33,797 nt of DNA from an uncultured Prevotellaceae bacterium (GCA_902774925.1 CACYKE010000042.1:1-33797); one strand, 5' to 3'. Counted from the first letter of the stretch, positions 14,752-23,685 are shown. Translations and numbers: made by a program. Notes: a model not told the origin generated them from the letters alone.

Positions 14752-17169
14752 ATGAAAAGACTCTTTCTCGTAGGGACAGTTATCATGATGACTGTCATAG
14801 CATGGGCGCAGGGCGACCAAGGTAATGGAAAGTATAAGAATCCTGTTGTTTTTACTGATATCCCTGACCCTGATGTCATTCGCGTGGGTGATACCTATTA
14901 TATGGTCAGCACCACCATGTGCCTGTTGCCAGGTGCTACTATCGTGAAGTCGAAAGACCTCGTGAACTGGGAATACTGTGCACAGCCCCTTGCTGATCTT
15001 TGCGATAAAGAGAACTATTCGCTCATCAATGGTCAGGATGCCTATGCTAAAGGCATGTGGGCCTGCTCGATGAAATATCACAATGGTAAGTTCTACATCT
15101 TGTTGAACTGTAACGACGCAGGTGCCTTTGTGCTATCGGCCAGCGATCCTGAGGGCGAGTGGGAGAAAAAGACCATCTCGCGTGGCTACTACGACCCTGG
15201 CATGTTGTTCGACAACGGCAAGGTGTATGTGGCCTGCGGTAATGGCAACATTGCGGTATGTGAGCTTGACGAGGACTTCAACTTCATCAAGGAAAAACGT
15301 GTCATTAGCAAAGAAGGAACAGGACTAGAGGGTTGTCATTTCTATAAGATTGGCGACTACTATTATATCTACGCTACCTATGGCGGTTGGCCGTCAGGAC
15401 AGGTCGCGTTCCGTTCGACAAACGTGTTCGGTCCTTATGAGGAGATGATGTTGGTAGAGAAATATATCGACGGAAAGCCGAATACCATCCATCAGGGTTC
15501 TCTTATCGACACACCTGACGGTAACGAGTGGTGGACTATCATGCAGGAGGACAAGGGTGCTATGGGCCGTATGCCCAACCTGCAGCCTGTGACATGGGTA
15601 GACGGTTGGCCCATCGTAGGTAATAATGGCAAACCGTATACCACCTATACGAAACCCAACGTAGGAGCAACCTATCCTATTACCGTTCTATCAACAACTG
15701 ATAGCTTCCGCAGCTATCCGTTGGGGTTGCAGTGGGAGTGGAACCACACGCCAGACAATGGTGCATGGTCACTCTTCGAGCGTCCAGGATGGTTGCGACT
15801 GAAGACAGGGGCTCCTGTTGACAAACTGACGCAGGCACGTAACATGCTCACCCAACGCATCTATGCCTATACCGGCAAAGCTTCGAAAGGTACAGTGCGT
15901 ATCGATGTATCGCATCTGCAAGAAGGCGACCGAGCTGGTATCTGCGTATTCCAAGACCCTTATGCCTATATCGCTGTAGAGAAGAAAGATGGCAAGTGCC
16001 GCCTGGTGTGGCGTCAAGACCAGTTGAGAACGAATGATGGCTTTACTCCGAAAGAAACGACAAAAGAGGTAGGGATAACGGATGTGGTCTATCTGCGTGC
16101 TACCATGAACTACAGCGATAGCAAGACGAAGTTCTACTATTCACTTGATAACAAAAAATTCGGTGCGTTGGGTGAGCAGACTGAGTTGAAGTTCAACCTC
16201 AGTGTCTTTGTGGGTGCCCGCTTTGGTCTGTTCTGCTATGCCACGAAGGAGAACGAGGAACGTGGCTATGCTGACTTCGACTGGATTTCGACAGAAGATA
16301 GCTTCGATGAGGCTGACGACGACCCGACAACCGTTCCTTCCTATCCTGAGGCCATGCTTACTGCCGAGAAGATAGAACTGCCATCTGAGAATATGGAGGT
16401 GATGATTGGCAACAGCAGTACGCTTCCGCTGACTGCCACCTTCCGCGACGGACGTACAGAGAACGTTGCTTCGCAGACCAGCTATGACATCAGCAACAGC
16501 AGCTGTGTCAAGATAGCGCAAGGACGCCTTTATGGTCTGAAAGAAGGACAGGCGCAGGTCAATGCCGTCTATACGGACCCTGTGGGGCAGAAGTTCGAGA
16601 CAGCGTTCAACATTCGCTCGACATTCTTCCCCTTTAGTGCACAGTATATCAAGACCGACTTCTATGGCAACGGAAAATATACGGAGGAGACGCACACCTT
16701 CCGTCCCAGCCAGTATGGACAAATGGGATGGGAATATGCTAATGGGGCTGACATGTCTGACTACAAATATCTCGTTATCAAACTGGCTGCTACCAGTAGT
16801 GATTCCCATCTGAACATCTTTACAGAGAACAGTATCTGGACTGATGGCTTCGAGTCGCCAAACTTTGGCTCAAGCAAACAGATCGTGGTGAACCTGAAGA
16901 CGGCAAAGACCAAGAATGGCGTGAAGCTCAACACGAAGAACATCCGCATTGTGGCGTTCTGGGGCATGGGCAATAAGGATATCAAGGTGGAGGACATCTA
17001 TCTGACCAACAACGACGACTACTCGCCAACAGCCGTAGAGAACGTCTCAGCAGACAGAGAGAAAATGCCAGGAACCATCTATGACCTACAGGGCAGACAA
17101 CTTCCATCAGTCACCAATCTGAAACTCGGCATTTACATCATCAACGGCAAAAAGGCTATCATCCAATAG
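14752..17169 (+). CDS. GH43 family glycosidase with GH43 C2, Big2-like and C-terminal binding domains
   Basis: An 805-residue secreted glycosidase. Signal peptide 1-19. The five-bladed GH43 core (about 28-305) shows the three expected acidic residues: base Asp39 in DIPDPDV, modulator Asp148 in YYDPG, acid Glu193 in GTGLEGCHFYK. Residues about 315-520 resemble the beta-sandwich C2 domain of GH43 beta-xylosidases (LGLQWEWNHTPDNGAWSLFE). About 540-615 is a bacterial Ig-like segment (IGNSSTLPLTATFRDGR), 620-750 a carbohydrate-binding-like domain, and the end (YDLQGRQLPS, then GIYIINGKKAIIQ) is a Prevotella-type C-terminal tail. The likely substrate is a xylan or arabinan side chain (inference). 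No SusC/SusD genes are adjacent, so it is not in a complete PUL here. Confidence 0.9.
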   Translation: MKRLFLVGTVIMMTVIAWAQGDQGNGKYKNPVVFTDIPDPDVIRVGDTYYMVSTTMCLLPGATIVKSKDLVNWEYCAQPLADLCDKENYSLINGQDAYAKGMWACSMKYHNGKFYILLNCNDAGAFVLSASDPEGEWEKKTISRGYYDPGMLFDNGKVYVACGNGNIAVCELDEDFNFIKEKRVISKEGTGLEGCHFYKIGDYYYIYATYGGWPSGQVAFRSTNVFGPYEEMMLVEKYIDGKPNTIHQGSLIDTPDGNEWWTIMQEDKGAMGRMPNLQPVTWVDGWPIVGNNGKPYTTYTKPNVGATYPITVLSTTDSFRSYPLGLQWEWNHTPDNGAWSLFERPGWLRLKTGAPVDKLTQARNMLTQRIYAYTGKASKGTVRIDVSHLQEGDRAGICVFQDPYAYIAVEKKDGKCRLVWRQDQLRTNDGFTPKETTKEVGITDVVYLRATMNYSDSKTKFYYSLDNKKFGALGEQTELKFNLSVFVGARFGLFCYATKENEERGYADFDWISTEDSFDEADDDPTTVPSYPEAMLTAEKIELPSENMEVMIGNSSTLPLTATFRDGRTENVASQTSYDISNSSCVKIAQGRLYGLKEGQAQVNAVYTDPVGQKFETAFNIRSTFFPFSAQYIKTDFYGNGKYTEETHTFRPSQYGQMGWEYANGADMSDYKYLVIKLAATSSDSHLNIFTENSIWTDGFESPNFGSSKQIVVNLKTAKTKNGVKLNTKNIRIVAFWGMGNKDIKVEDIYLTNNDDYSPTAVENVSADREKMPGTIYDLQGRQLPSVTNLKLGIYIINGKKAIIQ

Positions 17170-17205
17170 TACTGGCTGTCTCCAATGTTCATAATAATTT
17201 AAGTA

Positions 17206-18315
17206 TCATTGCTCTGGGAACTGCTGATAGATGCGCAGACCATAGTCGGCGCTGGCAGCATAGATATACTCCATGATATCGCTGGTATCGTGCTCATAGT
17301 CGATAGCAGCCTGCGAGCGCAACCAGAAGATAAACTCCACACAGCAGCCAGCCTGTGCCGCCTCTGCCTGACGCACAAGCGGATTCTTCTCACCAATCAC
17401 TTTCGGATTGTCGCGTAGCCACTGCTCGATATGATGGCGGAACTTGGTGATATTGGCCACCCCGTCGTCACCCACAGTGAGCGAACGGAAATCAAAATAC
17501 ACCTTCCTAACCTGTTTACGACCCTCTCGCTGCTCCATCCCCAGCCAGTTCTGGAACGAGCCGTCGACCAGCGTCTGTGGCGTGACGGTGATGATGGTAT
17601 TATCGAAGTTGCGTATCTTCACCGTTGTCAGGCTAATCTCCTCCACCCTTCCGTTGGCGCCAGCAGAGGGCACCGTCACCCAATCGCCGATGTGAATCAT
17701 ATCATTGTTGGTCAGACGGATGCCTGCCACCAGACCCTTGATAGTATCCTGGAATGCCAGCATTAGGATGGCTGAAGCCGCACCAAGTCCGGCAAACAGC
17801 GTCGTGGGGTCTTTGTTGATGATGATGGCGATAATCACAATGACAGCAATGAAGACTACGATGATCTTCAAGACGCCACAGACGGAATAAAGATACTGCT
17901 GGTGTGCAGTCCGAGGTCCGTCTTCAAGCAATTTGAATGAGTCGGCAAATACAATCAGCGTGCGCACGGCCATCACAGTGATATAAATGGCGGTGAGACG
18001 GGTCAGTACTTCGCGAACCGTTGGGAAATCGTAGAATGTCCAAGGCAGCAGCATCCAGATAACAATCGCCGGCACGATGCTACAGGCCGCCATCAGCACC
18101 TTGCGATTGAAGATGACGTCGTCCCACTTCGCCTCCGTCTTCTTCGTCAGTCGCAGCACGATAGGCACCAGTATCTTCTGACACAGCAGCCCCGCCACCA
18201 CAGCCAGCAATATAGCCAGTATGACCAATACTACGTGGCTGACGTACGCCACACTGTCTCCTTGCAAACCGCAGGCCTCCAACACCTGCCGAACCCATAA
18301 TTGAATCTTATCCAT
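17206..18315 (-). CDS. MscS-family mechanosensitive channel (YbdG-like)
   Basis: A 369-residue channel with about five membrane helices (25-48, 74-92, 105-125, 145-167, 173-195). The last is the pore helix (GLGAASAILMLAFQDTIKGL) followed by the beta domain IHIGDWVTVPSAGANGRVEEISL, both typical of MscS. The architecture and the C-terminal domain resemble YbdG/MscM types that gate on mild osmotic shock. Its ATG (18315) directly follows the stop of the upstream gene (18316-18318) with no spacing, so translation is coupled to the ECF sigma operon. Convergent with GH43. Confidence 0.9.
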   Translation of the reverse strand: MDKIQLWVRQVLEACGLQGDSVAYVSHVVLVILAILLAVVAGLLCQKILVPIVLRLTKKTEAKWDDVIFNRKVLMAACSIVPAIVIWMLLPWTFYDFPTVREVLTRLTAIYITVMAVRTLIVFADSFKLLEDGPRTAHQQYLYSVCGVLKIIVVFIAVIVIIAIIINKDPTTLFAGLGAASAILMLAFQDTIKGLVAGIRLTNNDMIHIGDWVTVPSAGANGRVEEISLTTVKIRNFDNTIITVTPQTLVDGSFQNWLGMEQREGRKQVRKVYFDFRSLTVGDDGVANITKFRHHIEQWLRDNPKVIGEKNPLVRQAEAAQAGCCVEFIFWLRSQAAIDYEHDTSDIMEYIYAASADYGLRIYQQFPEQ

Positions 18316-18978
18316 TTAATTCTCTGACGTTAGATCTTCTATTTGGTCGATGATGTCCTGATACTGGCGCTGGGTCTTGAAGTGTAGGGAGAATCCCCAA
18401 ATAGCTCCAACGATACCGCCTATGCATCCTGCCCAGAAGAGTCCGTTGAAAAGTGCGCCAGAATGAAGCTGATACGACTCGTACATAAACCAGCCAAGAA
18501 AGACGATGGCGAGGGGGATACCGATGAGGAGCCAGTTGGCATCGAACTTCTTGGCGCTGGCCATACGGCGACGGACGTCCACGAGGTTGTTGGTCATCAT
18601 GTTCGAATCGCTCAGTTTCCTGCTGTTATAGAAGGTGCCTCCAAAGCTAACCAGCATGACGATGCAGGTAAAAATCCAAAAAGGAATGGAGAAACCGTTT
18701 AGCATTACGAATGCCCAGTAGCTGTAGGGAATCATCAGCAGGCAAACGGCCATGATGAAGTAATATCTGCGACTGATGTTGCCTGCGGTCTTTTTCATTG
18801 AGTGACGGATCAGGTGATCGTTCACTATCTCCTGCTGGTCCAGCTTCTTCTTCAGGGTTTCCATCTGCTGGCGCATATTCTCTAATTCAAAATTCTCGTT
18901 GTTCAACTTCGTTGCACCTTTCTCACTCTCGGCAGAATGAGTAAACTCATTTTGCTCTCGCTTATTCGAAACGTTCAT
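18316..18978 (-). CDS. Four-helix membrane protein next to an ECF sigma factor, anti-sigma candidate
   Basis: A 220-residue protein: a charged N-terminal region with a predicted coiled coil (about 28-62, ENMRQQMETLKKKLDQQ), four hydrophobic helices (about 72-92, 96-116, 149-168, 176-196) and a short acidic cytoplasmic tail. It begins 13 bp after the sigma gene and abuts the MscS gene. Position suggests it senses the membrane and controls the sigma factor, as similar Bacteroidales gene pairs do (inference); no zinc-binding ZAS motif (HxxxCxxC) is present. The start could be an internal ATG such as residue 35. Confidence 0.75.
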   Translation of the reverse strand: MNVSNKREQNEFTHSAESEKGATKLNNENFELENMRQQMETLKKKLDQQEIVNDHLIRHSMKKTAGNISRRYYFIMAVCLLMIPYSYWAFVMLNGFSIPFWIFTCIVMLVSFGGTFYNSRKLSDSNMMTNNLVDVRRRMASAKKFDANWLLIGIPLAIVFLGWFMYESYQLHSGALFNGLFWAGCIGGIVGAIWGFSLHFKTQRQYQDIIDQIEDLTSEN

Positions 18979-18991
18979 AATGGGTCAATTT

Positions 18992-19501
18992 TTAATCGTT
19001 AGACATATTTTTTAACTGTTCTCTGATTCTAAACAGACGTACGCTGACATTCTTGGCAGTGATGCCGACAATCTGTCCGATTTCCTCGTACGATAGGTTC
19101 TCGAGCCAGAGCAGGACAATCGCACGATCGAAGGGTTGCAACTTGGAGATGCGCTTGTGGAGCATATCCACCTGGCGCGTGTCCTCGTCACGGTCTTCAA
19201 AGAGGTTGATGTCCATTGTCAGCCGGACTTCGGATTGGCGTCGCTTCTTCTTCCTGTCAATCGATATACAGGTGTTCAGGGCGACGCGATAAATCCACGT
19301 CTTGATGTCACTGCGATGCTCGAAGCTCTCGAAACCTTTCCAAAGATTGACTAGTACCTCCTGGAACAAGTCGTTCACTTCGTCGGCATCCTGCGAGAAC
19401 ATGTAGCACACGGTGTAGATGGTGCTCTTTTGTTCCGCTACGGTTTGCGCAAACTGTCTTTCTAATGTTGTCATTGTCTCATCTGTTTTTAAATCATTCA
19501 C
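18992..19501 (-). CDS. ECF-subfamily RNA polymerase sigma factor
   Basis: A 169-residue sigma-70 family protein. Region 2 (about 25-90) includes ADEVNDLFQEVLVNLWKGF and the -10-binding IKTWIYRVALNTC; region 4 (about 118-165) holds PFDRAIVLLWLENLSYEEIG and the helix-turn-helix GITAKNVSVRLFRIREQL. The length is normal. It would direct RNA polymerase to a small regulon that likely includes this operon. The first ATG (19501) or MTTLERQF (19474) may be the start. The 68 bp upstream contain TGTAACA and GCGTGTAG, possible ECF-type promoter elements for autoregulation (low certainty). Confidence 0.9.
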   Translation of the reverse strand: MNDLKTDETMTTLERQFAQTVAEQKSTIYTVCYMFSQDADEVNDLFQEVLVNLWKGFESFEHRSDIKTWIYRVALNTCISIDRKKKRRQSEVRLTMDINLFEDRDEDTRQVDMLHKRISKLQPFDRAIVLLWLENLSYEEIGQIVGITAKNVSVRLFRIREQLKNMSND

Positions 19502-19569
19502 CCATTAGACGCAGTATGGTTATGAAAAACTACACGCTTTTCCAATTATTTATCTTAATGTTACAAAAA

Positions 19570-21003
19570 CTATTCCCAGCACTCCAACTCACTTTCCAGC
19601 TCTGGCAACTGACTGCGGTGGAACGTGGGTTCCTTAATACCCTGGCGCTTCTGCTGGCGATAATCGTCAAGCAGACGGAAGGCATAACGGCCTAAGAGCA
19701 CGATGGCGACCAAGTTGCAAGCCGTCAGGAAGGCCATAAAGAAATCGACGATATTCCAGACAAGTTCAAAACTGGCCAAGGCACCAAACATCACCATCAC
19801 ACCTGCCGAACAGATGCGATAGGCAGTCATCACCTTGGTATTCGGCGTGATAAAACGGATGTTGGCCTCGCCATAATAATAGTTGCCGATGATACTGGAA
19901 AAGGCGAACATAAAGATGGCGAGGGCTATGAAGATAGGACCTGTCGAGCCCACTTCCGACTGCAAGGCAGACTGCGTCAACGCAATACCATTGAGTTCTG
20001 GCACATGATAGAGACCGCTGATCAGGATGATGAAGGCAGTACACGAACAAACAAGCAAAGTATCAGTAAAAACACCAAGCGCCTGAATCAGGCCCTGTTT
20101 AACGGGGTGTGATACGGCTGCCGTTGCCGCCACGTTAGGGGCGCTACCCTCGCCTGCCTCGTTCGAGAAGAGTCCTCGCTTCACACCATACATGATTGTT
20201 GCTCCGATGGTGCCTCCAACAACCTTCTCGATACCAAACGCATCAAGCATGATCAACTTAAAGACGTGCGGAATCAACCCGATGTTCATGATGATGACCA
20301 CGATAGCCAGCACCATATAGCCAAAAGCCATCAAGGGCACCAGAATGGCACAGACAAAGGCAATACGCTGGATGCCGCCAAAGACGATGATAAGTCCCAA
20401 GGCTGCCAAAGCCATTCCCACCCACAGGGGCGACCAGCCAAAAGCCTCCTGCATGGCACCACAGATAGTATTCGCCTGAATGGAGTTATTGGAAAGGCCG
20501 AACTGACAAGTAATCAGCACGGCAAACGTAACAGCCATCCAACGCTGATGCAGTCCTCGCTGGATATAGTAGGCAGGACCACCGATAAACGAGTCCTTGT
20601 GCTTCTGCTTGAACAACTGCGCCAATGTAGATTCCACGAAGGCCGTTGCCGAACCAATCAAGGCGATGACCCACATCCAGAACACAGCGCCAGGGCCTCC
20701 GACGGCAATGGCAGAAGCCACACCAGCCAAATTACCCGTTCCCACACGGGTGGCCACAGAGACGGCAAAGGCCTGAAACGACGAAATACGCTTCCTCTTG
20801 TATCTTTCCCGTTGTCCCTGCACCTGTTCTTCCACGGTGTCGAAAGCCGAATCCGTCAACAGCCTGAACATCTCACCCACCATACGGAACTGGACGAAGC
20901 GTGTCTTAATTGTAAACCACAGGCCACATCCCACCAATGCGAAGATAAGTACATAGCCCCACACAGCATCGTTCACCGTTGTTATCAGTTCATTCAAGTC
21001 CAT
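19570..21003 (-). CDS. Sodium:alanine/glycine symporter, AGCS family
   Basis: A 477-residue inner-membrane protein with about 10-11 helices. Family marks: the cytoplasmic-facing VATRVGTGNLAGVASAI near residue 85, WVIALIGSATAFVESTLAQL, and GLFSNEAGEGSAPNVAATA near 290, the AGCS signature. It imports small neutral amino acids with sodium. It lies 33 bp after bcp and 27+33 bp after a GNAT gene, probably one run of genes on the same transcript. The C-terminal 35 residues are hydrophilic and unconserved in appearance. Confidence 0.92.
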   Translation of the reverse strand: MDLNELITTVNDAVWGYVLIFALVGCGLWFTIKTRFVQFRMVGEMFRLLTDSAFDTVEEQVQGQRERYKRKRISSFQAFAVSVATRVGTGNLAGVASAIAVGGPGAVFWMWVIALIGSATAFVESTLAQLFKQKHKDSFIGGPAYYIQRGLHQRWMAVTFAVLITCQFGLSNNSIQANTICGAMQEAFGWSPLWVGMALAALGLIIVFGGIQRIAFVCAILVPLMAFGYMVLAIVVIIMNIGLIPHVFKLIMLDAFGIEKVVGGTIGATIMYGVKRGLFSNEAGEGSAPNVAATAAVSHPVKQGLIQALGVFTDTLLVCSCTAFIILISGLYHVPELNGIALTQSALQSEVGSTGPIFIALAIFMFAFSSIIGNYYYGEANIRFITPNTKVMTAYRICSAGVMVMFGALASFELVWNIVDFFMAFLTACNLVAIVLLGRYAFRLLDDYRQQKRQGIKEPTFHRSQLPELESELECWE

Positions 21004-21036
21004 TGAAAGTACACAGATAGCGTAAATCTAAGAAAG

Positions 21037-21495
21037 TCACTTGTTTAGTATCTGCTCGGCATGTTCCTTGGTCTTCACCTGCTTGCCGGCAAATATCTGT
21101 TCGATGATGCCCTCCTCATTAATAATAAAGGTGGTGCGGATGGTACCTTCGGTTTTTTTGCCGTACATCACCTTCTCGCCCCAGGCACCCATCGCCTGCA
21201 ACAGCGTCTTGTCGACGTCGGCAATCAAGGGAAAAGGCAGTTCATGCTTCTCCTTGAACTTCACGTGAGAAGCGGCTGAGTCTTTGCTGACGCCTACCAC
21301 TTCGTAGCCCGCACCTTGCAGTTCGCCATAATGGTCTCTCAAACTGCAAGCCTCAGCCGTACAACCGCTGGTATTGTCCTTCGGATAGAAATACAGCACC
21401 AGCTTGCGTCCCTTGTAATCACTCAGACGGATGTCCCGTCCCTGTTCGTCCTTGCCCAGAATCTCGGGCACCTTGTCTCCAATGTTCATAGTCAT
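21037..21495 (-). CDS. bcp: Thiol peroxidase, Bcp-type peroxiredoxin
   Basis: A 152-residue peroxiredoxin of the BCP/PrxQ group that reduces hydroperoxides using thioredoxin. Peroxidatic Cys45 and resolving Cys50 lie in NTSGCTAEACSLRDHY, the same five-residue spacing as E. coli Bcp, which makes it an atypical two-cysteine enzyme. The length is typical. The start is ATG 21495, although the third residue is also Met. Cytoplasmic. Confidence 0.93.
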   Translation of the reverse strand: MTMNIGDKVPEILGKDEQGRDIRLSDYKGRKLVLYFYPKDNTSGCTAEACSLRDHYGELQGAGYEVVGVSKDSAASHVKFKEKHELPFPLIADVDKTLLQAMGAWGEKVMYGKKTEGTIRTTFIINEEGIIEQIFAGKQVKTKEHAEQILNK

Positions 21496-21522
21496 GATGT
21501 GTTAGATAATGCTGAATACAGT

Positions 21523-21984
21523 TTACAATATGGTTTCCATCGTTGTTTTCTGAACCTGCATTCCCATGTTTCTATAGAAACTTAATGCAGCATCGTTGCC
21601 CTCCCAGACGTTAAGAGTGATGTGATGGCAACCTATAGAACGGGCATAGTCGCGTACATATTTATAAAGAGACTTCCCTACGTGTTTGCCGCGAGCATTC
21701 TCGTCCACGCAGATATCGTCAATATATAGCGTCTTGACATCCTCTAACAATTTGTGACCCTTCACTTCAGAAACCTGACAGAAGGCATAGCCTCGCACCT
21801 CTCCGTCATCGTAGACAAAGATGGGCTTACTCTCGTCGTTGAGCAGGCTTTCCAATTCCTGCTCATCATACTTTGTTGTATAGGGCTTAAACAAGTCTGG
21901 GCGTAGCACGTGATGCACCATATTCACCTGGTGCAAGAGTTCTATGATGCGCTTAATGTCATTTTTGTTTGCTGGTCTTATCAT
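21523..21984 (-). CDS. GNAT family N-acetyltransferase
   Basis: A 153-residue acetyltransferase with the beta4 strand TLYIDDICVDENARGKHVG (acetyl-CoA pyrophosphate loop) and a C-terminal LNVWEGNDAALSFYRNMGM. This resembles RimI/PhnO-like members; the substrate is unknown. I choose the ATG at 21984 (MIRPANKND), preceded by GGAG; the longer open frame begins with TTG at 22011, inside the -7 box, and cannot be the start. First gene of the GNAT-bcp-AGCS run. Confidence 0.88.
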   Translation of the reverse strand: MIRPANKNDIKRIIELLHQVNMVHHVLRPDLFKPYTTKYDEQELESLLNDESKPIFVYDDGEVRGYAFCQVSEVKGHKLLEDVKTLYIDDICVDENARGKHVGKSLYKYVRDYARSIGCHHITLNVWEGNDAALSFYRNMGMQVQKTTMETIL

Positions 21985-22008
21985 TGTTATTTCTCCGTTT
22001 AGTTCTTG

Positions 22009-22016
22009 CAAAGGTA
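22009..22016 (-). promoter_or_regulatory. -7 box for the GNAT gene
   Basis: TACCTTTG on the minus strand, 24 bp before the ATG at 21984. The -33 region has no clear TTTG. It rules out the TTG start at 22011. Confidence 0.65.
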
Positions 22017-22090
22017 AGCAAATTCATCATAATTCCATCGTATTTGCGCCGATTTTTTCGGATAACGACTGATATTTATCAAAAACTCCG

Positions 22091-22098
22091 TACCTTTG
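22091..22098 (+). promoter_or_regulatory. -7 box for the hypothetical plus-strand gene
   Basis: TACCTTTG on the plus strand; the RNA start is expected near 22104, so the ATG at 22119 is the most likely start codon of the gene that follows. Confidence 0.65.
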
Positions 22099-22118
22099 CA
22101 CCCATGATTGTAGCAAAC

Positions 22119-22760
22119 ATGAACCTCCATGAGGTCTATGACACGCTCATGGGAGAGATGCCGAAACTGGACTGGAAACGTGATGTTCTGCGCTCCAAGG
22201 CTGTCAAGGAGATGAACAGGCGGATGAGTTTTCAGAACTATGCGATGTATGACTACAAGGTTCCCTCATCCAACAACCAGTACATCATCTATTTCTATCG
22301 CGAACACCCATTCGGACCTATCCTGTCGGGCTATCTCTGCGTCTTGTTCGACGGCAGCAAGCGGTTTATCATCAAGTGGACCGACTGGCGTTCGCCTGCG
22401 ATACACGTCTTCACCAGCCATTTCCTGCAGCGTTACAAGGAACGTTTCCTGAAACAACCGGAAATGACGGCCAATGAGGTTGCCGTGAGGTTCCTGGCGC
22501 GTAACTCAGAGATGAAACCTATGGCTGTCGATGAGCGTATCAACAAGCATATCGAGAAATATGGTGAGTTTGCAGGAGAAGGGTTCCTTGTTCCTGATGG
22601 GTTTTGTTTCAAATTGTCAGGAAAGGAGTATTTGGACGGGAAAGCATCTGTAGGCATCAGCTTCTTCACCACCTTCATGCCGCTGTCTGATATGTCGAAG
22701 AGCCAGCAAGAAGCCATCTTTGAGGAATGCATGAAGGATATTGAAAACTTGAATTCTTAA
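22119..22760 (+). CDS. Hypothetical cytoplasmic protein
   Basis: A 213-residue soluble protein whose family I do not recognise. It begins MNLHEVYDTLMGEMPKLDW. Notable is a central HVFTSHFLQRYKERFL helix with conserved-looking His and aromatic residues, followed by EMTANEVAVRFLARNSEM and a beta-rich end. The open frame extends to 21969 but that would cross the promoter, so I use 22119 (22104 is possible but nearly leaderless). It converges on xpt with only 12 bp between the stops. I see no catalytic motif. Confidence 0.75.
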   Translation: MNLHEVYDTLMGEMPKLDWKRDVLRSKAVKEMNRRMSFQNYAMYDYKVPSSNNQYIIYFYREHPFGPILSGYLCVLFDGSKRFIIKWTDWRSPAIHVFTSHFLQRYKERFLKQPEMTANEVAVRFLARNSEMKPMAVDERINKHIEKYGEFAGEGFLVPDGFCFKLSGKEYLDGKASVGISFFTTFMPLSDMSKSQQEAIFEECMKDIENLNS

Positions 22761-22772
22761 CATTTCCCACCT

Positions 22773-23357
22773 TCACTCTTGATCGACGAACCTAATGGTT
22801 TGCGTCTTGACATCCATCTCTTTGATGATGGCTATTGACTCCACATGGTAGCCCTCGTCCCGCAATAGGCGTCCCCCTTTTTGGTAGCCCTTCTCGATGG
22901 CTATGCCGATGCCTGCCAGTGTTGCTCCTGCCTGGCGTACGATGTCGATCAGGGCATGCGTTGCCTCACTCTCTGCCAAAAAGTCGTCCACTACAAGCAC
23001 ATGGTCGGCAGGAGAGAGATATGGTTTAGACACATAAACCGAGTGCCGCCGGTTTTCTGTGAAAGAGAATGCATGTGATACGTATTTGTCATCAATGCTG
23101 TTGATGGTCAGACACTTCTTGGCAAAGACGAAAGGTACATGGAGATAATGCGCCAGCATGGTAGCAATGGCAATGCCGCTGGCCTCGATGGTCAAAATCT
23201 TGGTAATCTTGACGCCCTCAAACCTTCGCTGCAGCTCTTGCGCCATAAAGCACATTGCCTCCATGTCAACCTGATGGTTTAGGAAACTGTCAACTTTCAG
23301 AACGTTTCCCGGCAGGATAACACCATCCCGCATTATTTTCTCTTCCAAGTAGTTCAT
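22773..23357 (-). CDS. xpt: Xanthine phosphoribosyltransferase
   Basis: A 194-residue purine salvage enzyme converting xanthine and PRPP to XMP. The PRPP-binding loop HVLVVDDFLAESEATHAL is at 119-136, and TIEASGIAIATMLAH and FAKKCLTINS match the Xpt subgroup. The length equals the usual 190-195. The start is the ATG at 23357 (MNYLEEKIM), since the longer frame to 23438 crosses a perfect promoter. No purine riboswitch is visible; the leader is only about 10 bases. Confidence 0.92.
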   Translation of the reverse strand: MNYLEEKIMRDGVILPGNVLKVDSFLNHQVDMEAMCFMAQELQRRFEGVKITKILTIEASGIAIATMLAHYLHVPFVFAKKCLTINSIDDKYVSHAFSFTENRRHSVYVSKPYLSPADHVLVVDDFLAESEATHALIDIVRQAGATLAGIGIAIEKGYQKGGRLLRDEGYHVESIAIIKEMDVKTQTIRFVDQE

Positions 23358-23373
23358 CGCTGCTTTTTTGGGG

Positions 23374-23405
23374 CAAAGGTACGCATTTCCTCCCGACAAA
23401 ACAAA
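23374..23405 (-). promoter_or_regulatory. xpt promoter
   Basis: TTTG (23402-23405), 20-bp spacer, TACCTTTG (23374-23381) on the minus strand, a complete consensus match. Confidence 0.85.
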
Positions 23406-23425
23406 TATCTCAATGAAAAATTGCT

Positions 23426-23494
23426 GTTTACCCCTCACTCAAATCGTTGGGAATGACGATATATAAAGGGCTCATAATGAGTGAGGGGGTAAAC
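23426..23494. repeat. Long inverted repeat upstream of xpt
   Basis: GTTTACCCCTCACTC (23426-23440) pairs with 23479-23494, which reads GAGTGAGGGGGTAAAC; one extra G bulges. The 38-bp interior itself has ATCGT/ACGAT (23442-23446 with 23456-23460). It begins 21 bp upstream of the xpt -33 box. Possible operator, cruciform, or the end of the repeat array that follows. Confidence 0.7.
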
Positions 23495-23541
23495 CTTATT
23501 GTTTATGCCGCCAAACTACAAGTTTACTGGCACTAAAATGC

Positions 23542-23604
23542 AATACTCCGAACGAAATTTCAAATACTCCAAAAGAAATTTTGATTACTCCGATAGTATT
23601 GACC
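23542..23604. repeat. Repeat array block A: three 21-bp units
   Basis: Units start at 23542, 23563 and 23584 with AATACTCC, AATACTCC and ATTACTCC. The first two share 16 of 21 bases (the second half reads GAAATTT); the third keeps mainly the first half. Confidence 0.7.
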
Positions 23605-23610
23605 ATCTTT

Positions 23611-23685
23611 CCTGCAAACCGTCGCTCTGCTCCCTGCTGTCGGCTTGACATTTCCCTGCTGTCGGCCGGATATCAGGGAGCAGAG
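23611..23685. repeat. Repeat array block B: 22-bp units with a 12-bp inverted repeat
   Basis: CCTGC recurs at 23611, 23633 and 23655 (period 22); the last two units share CCCTGCTGTCGGC. Overlaid on this is a perfect 12-bp inverted repeat CTCTGCTCCCTG (23625-23636) with CAGGGAGCAGAG (23674-23685). GC-rich, in contrast to blocks A, C and D. 23686-23743 shows no clear unit. Confidence 0.7.

Noticed and set aside
16141-16809. 222-codon minus-strand ORF within GH43
   Set aside because: Antisense shadow of a gene with all catalytic residues and domains in the plus frame.
20266-21006. 246-codon plus-strand ORF opposite the AGCS symporter
   Set aside because: His/Gln/Arg-rich antisense shadow; the symporter frame carries the family signature over its whole length.
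22773-23405. Purine riboswitch upstream of xpt
   Set aside because: The leader from the consensus promoter is only about 10 bases, too short for an aptamer.
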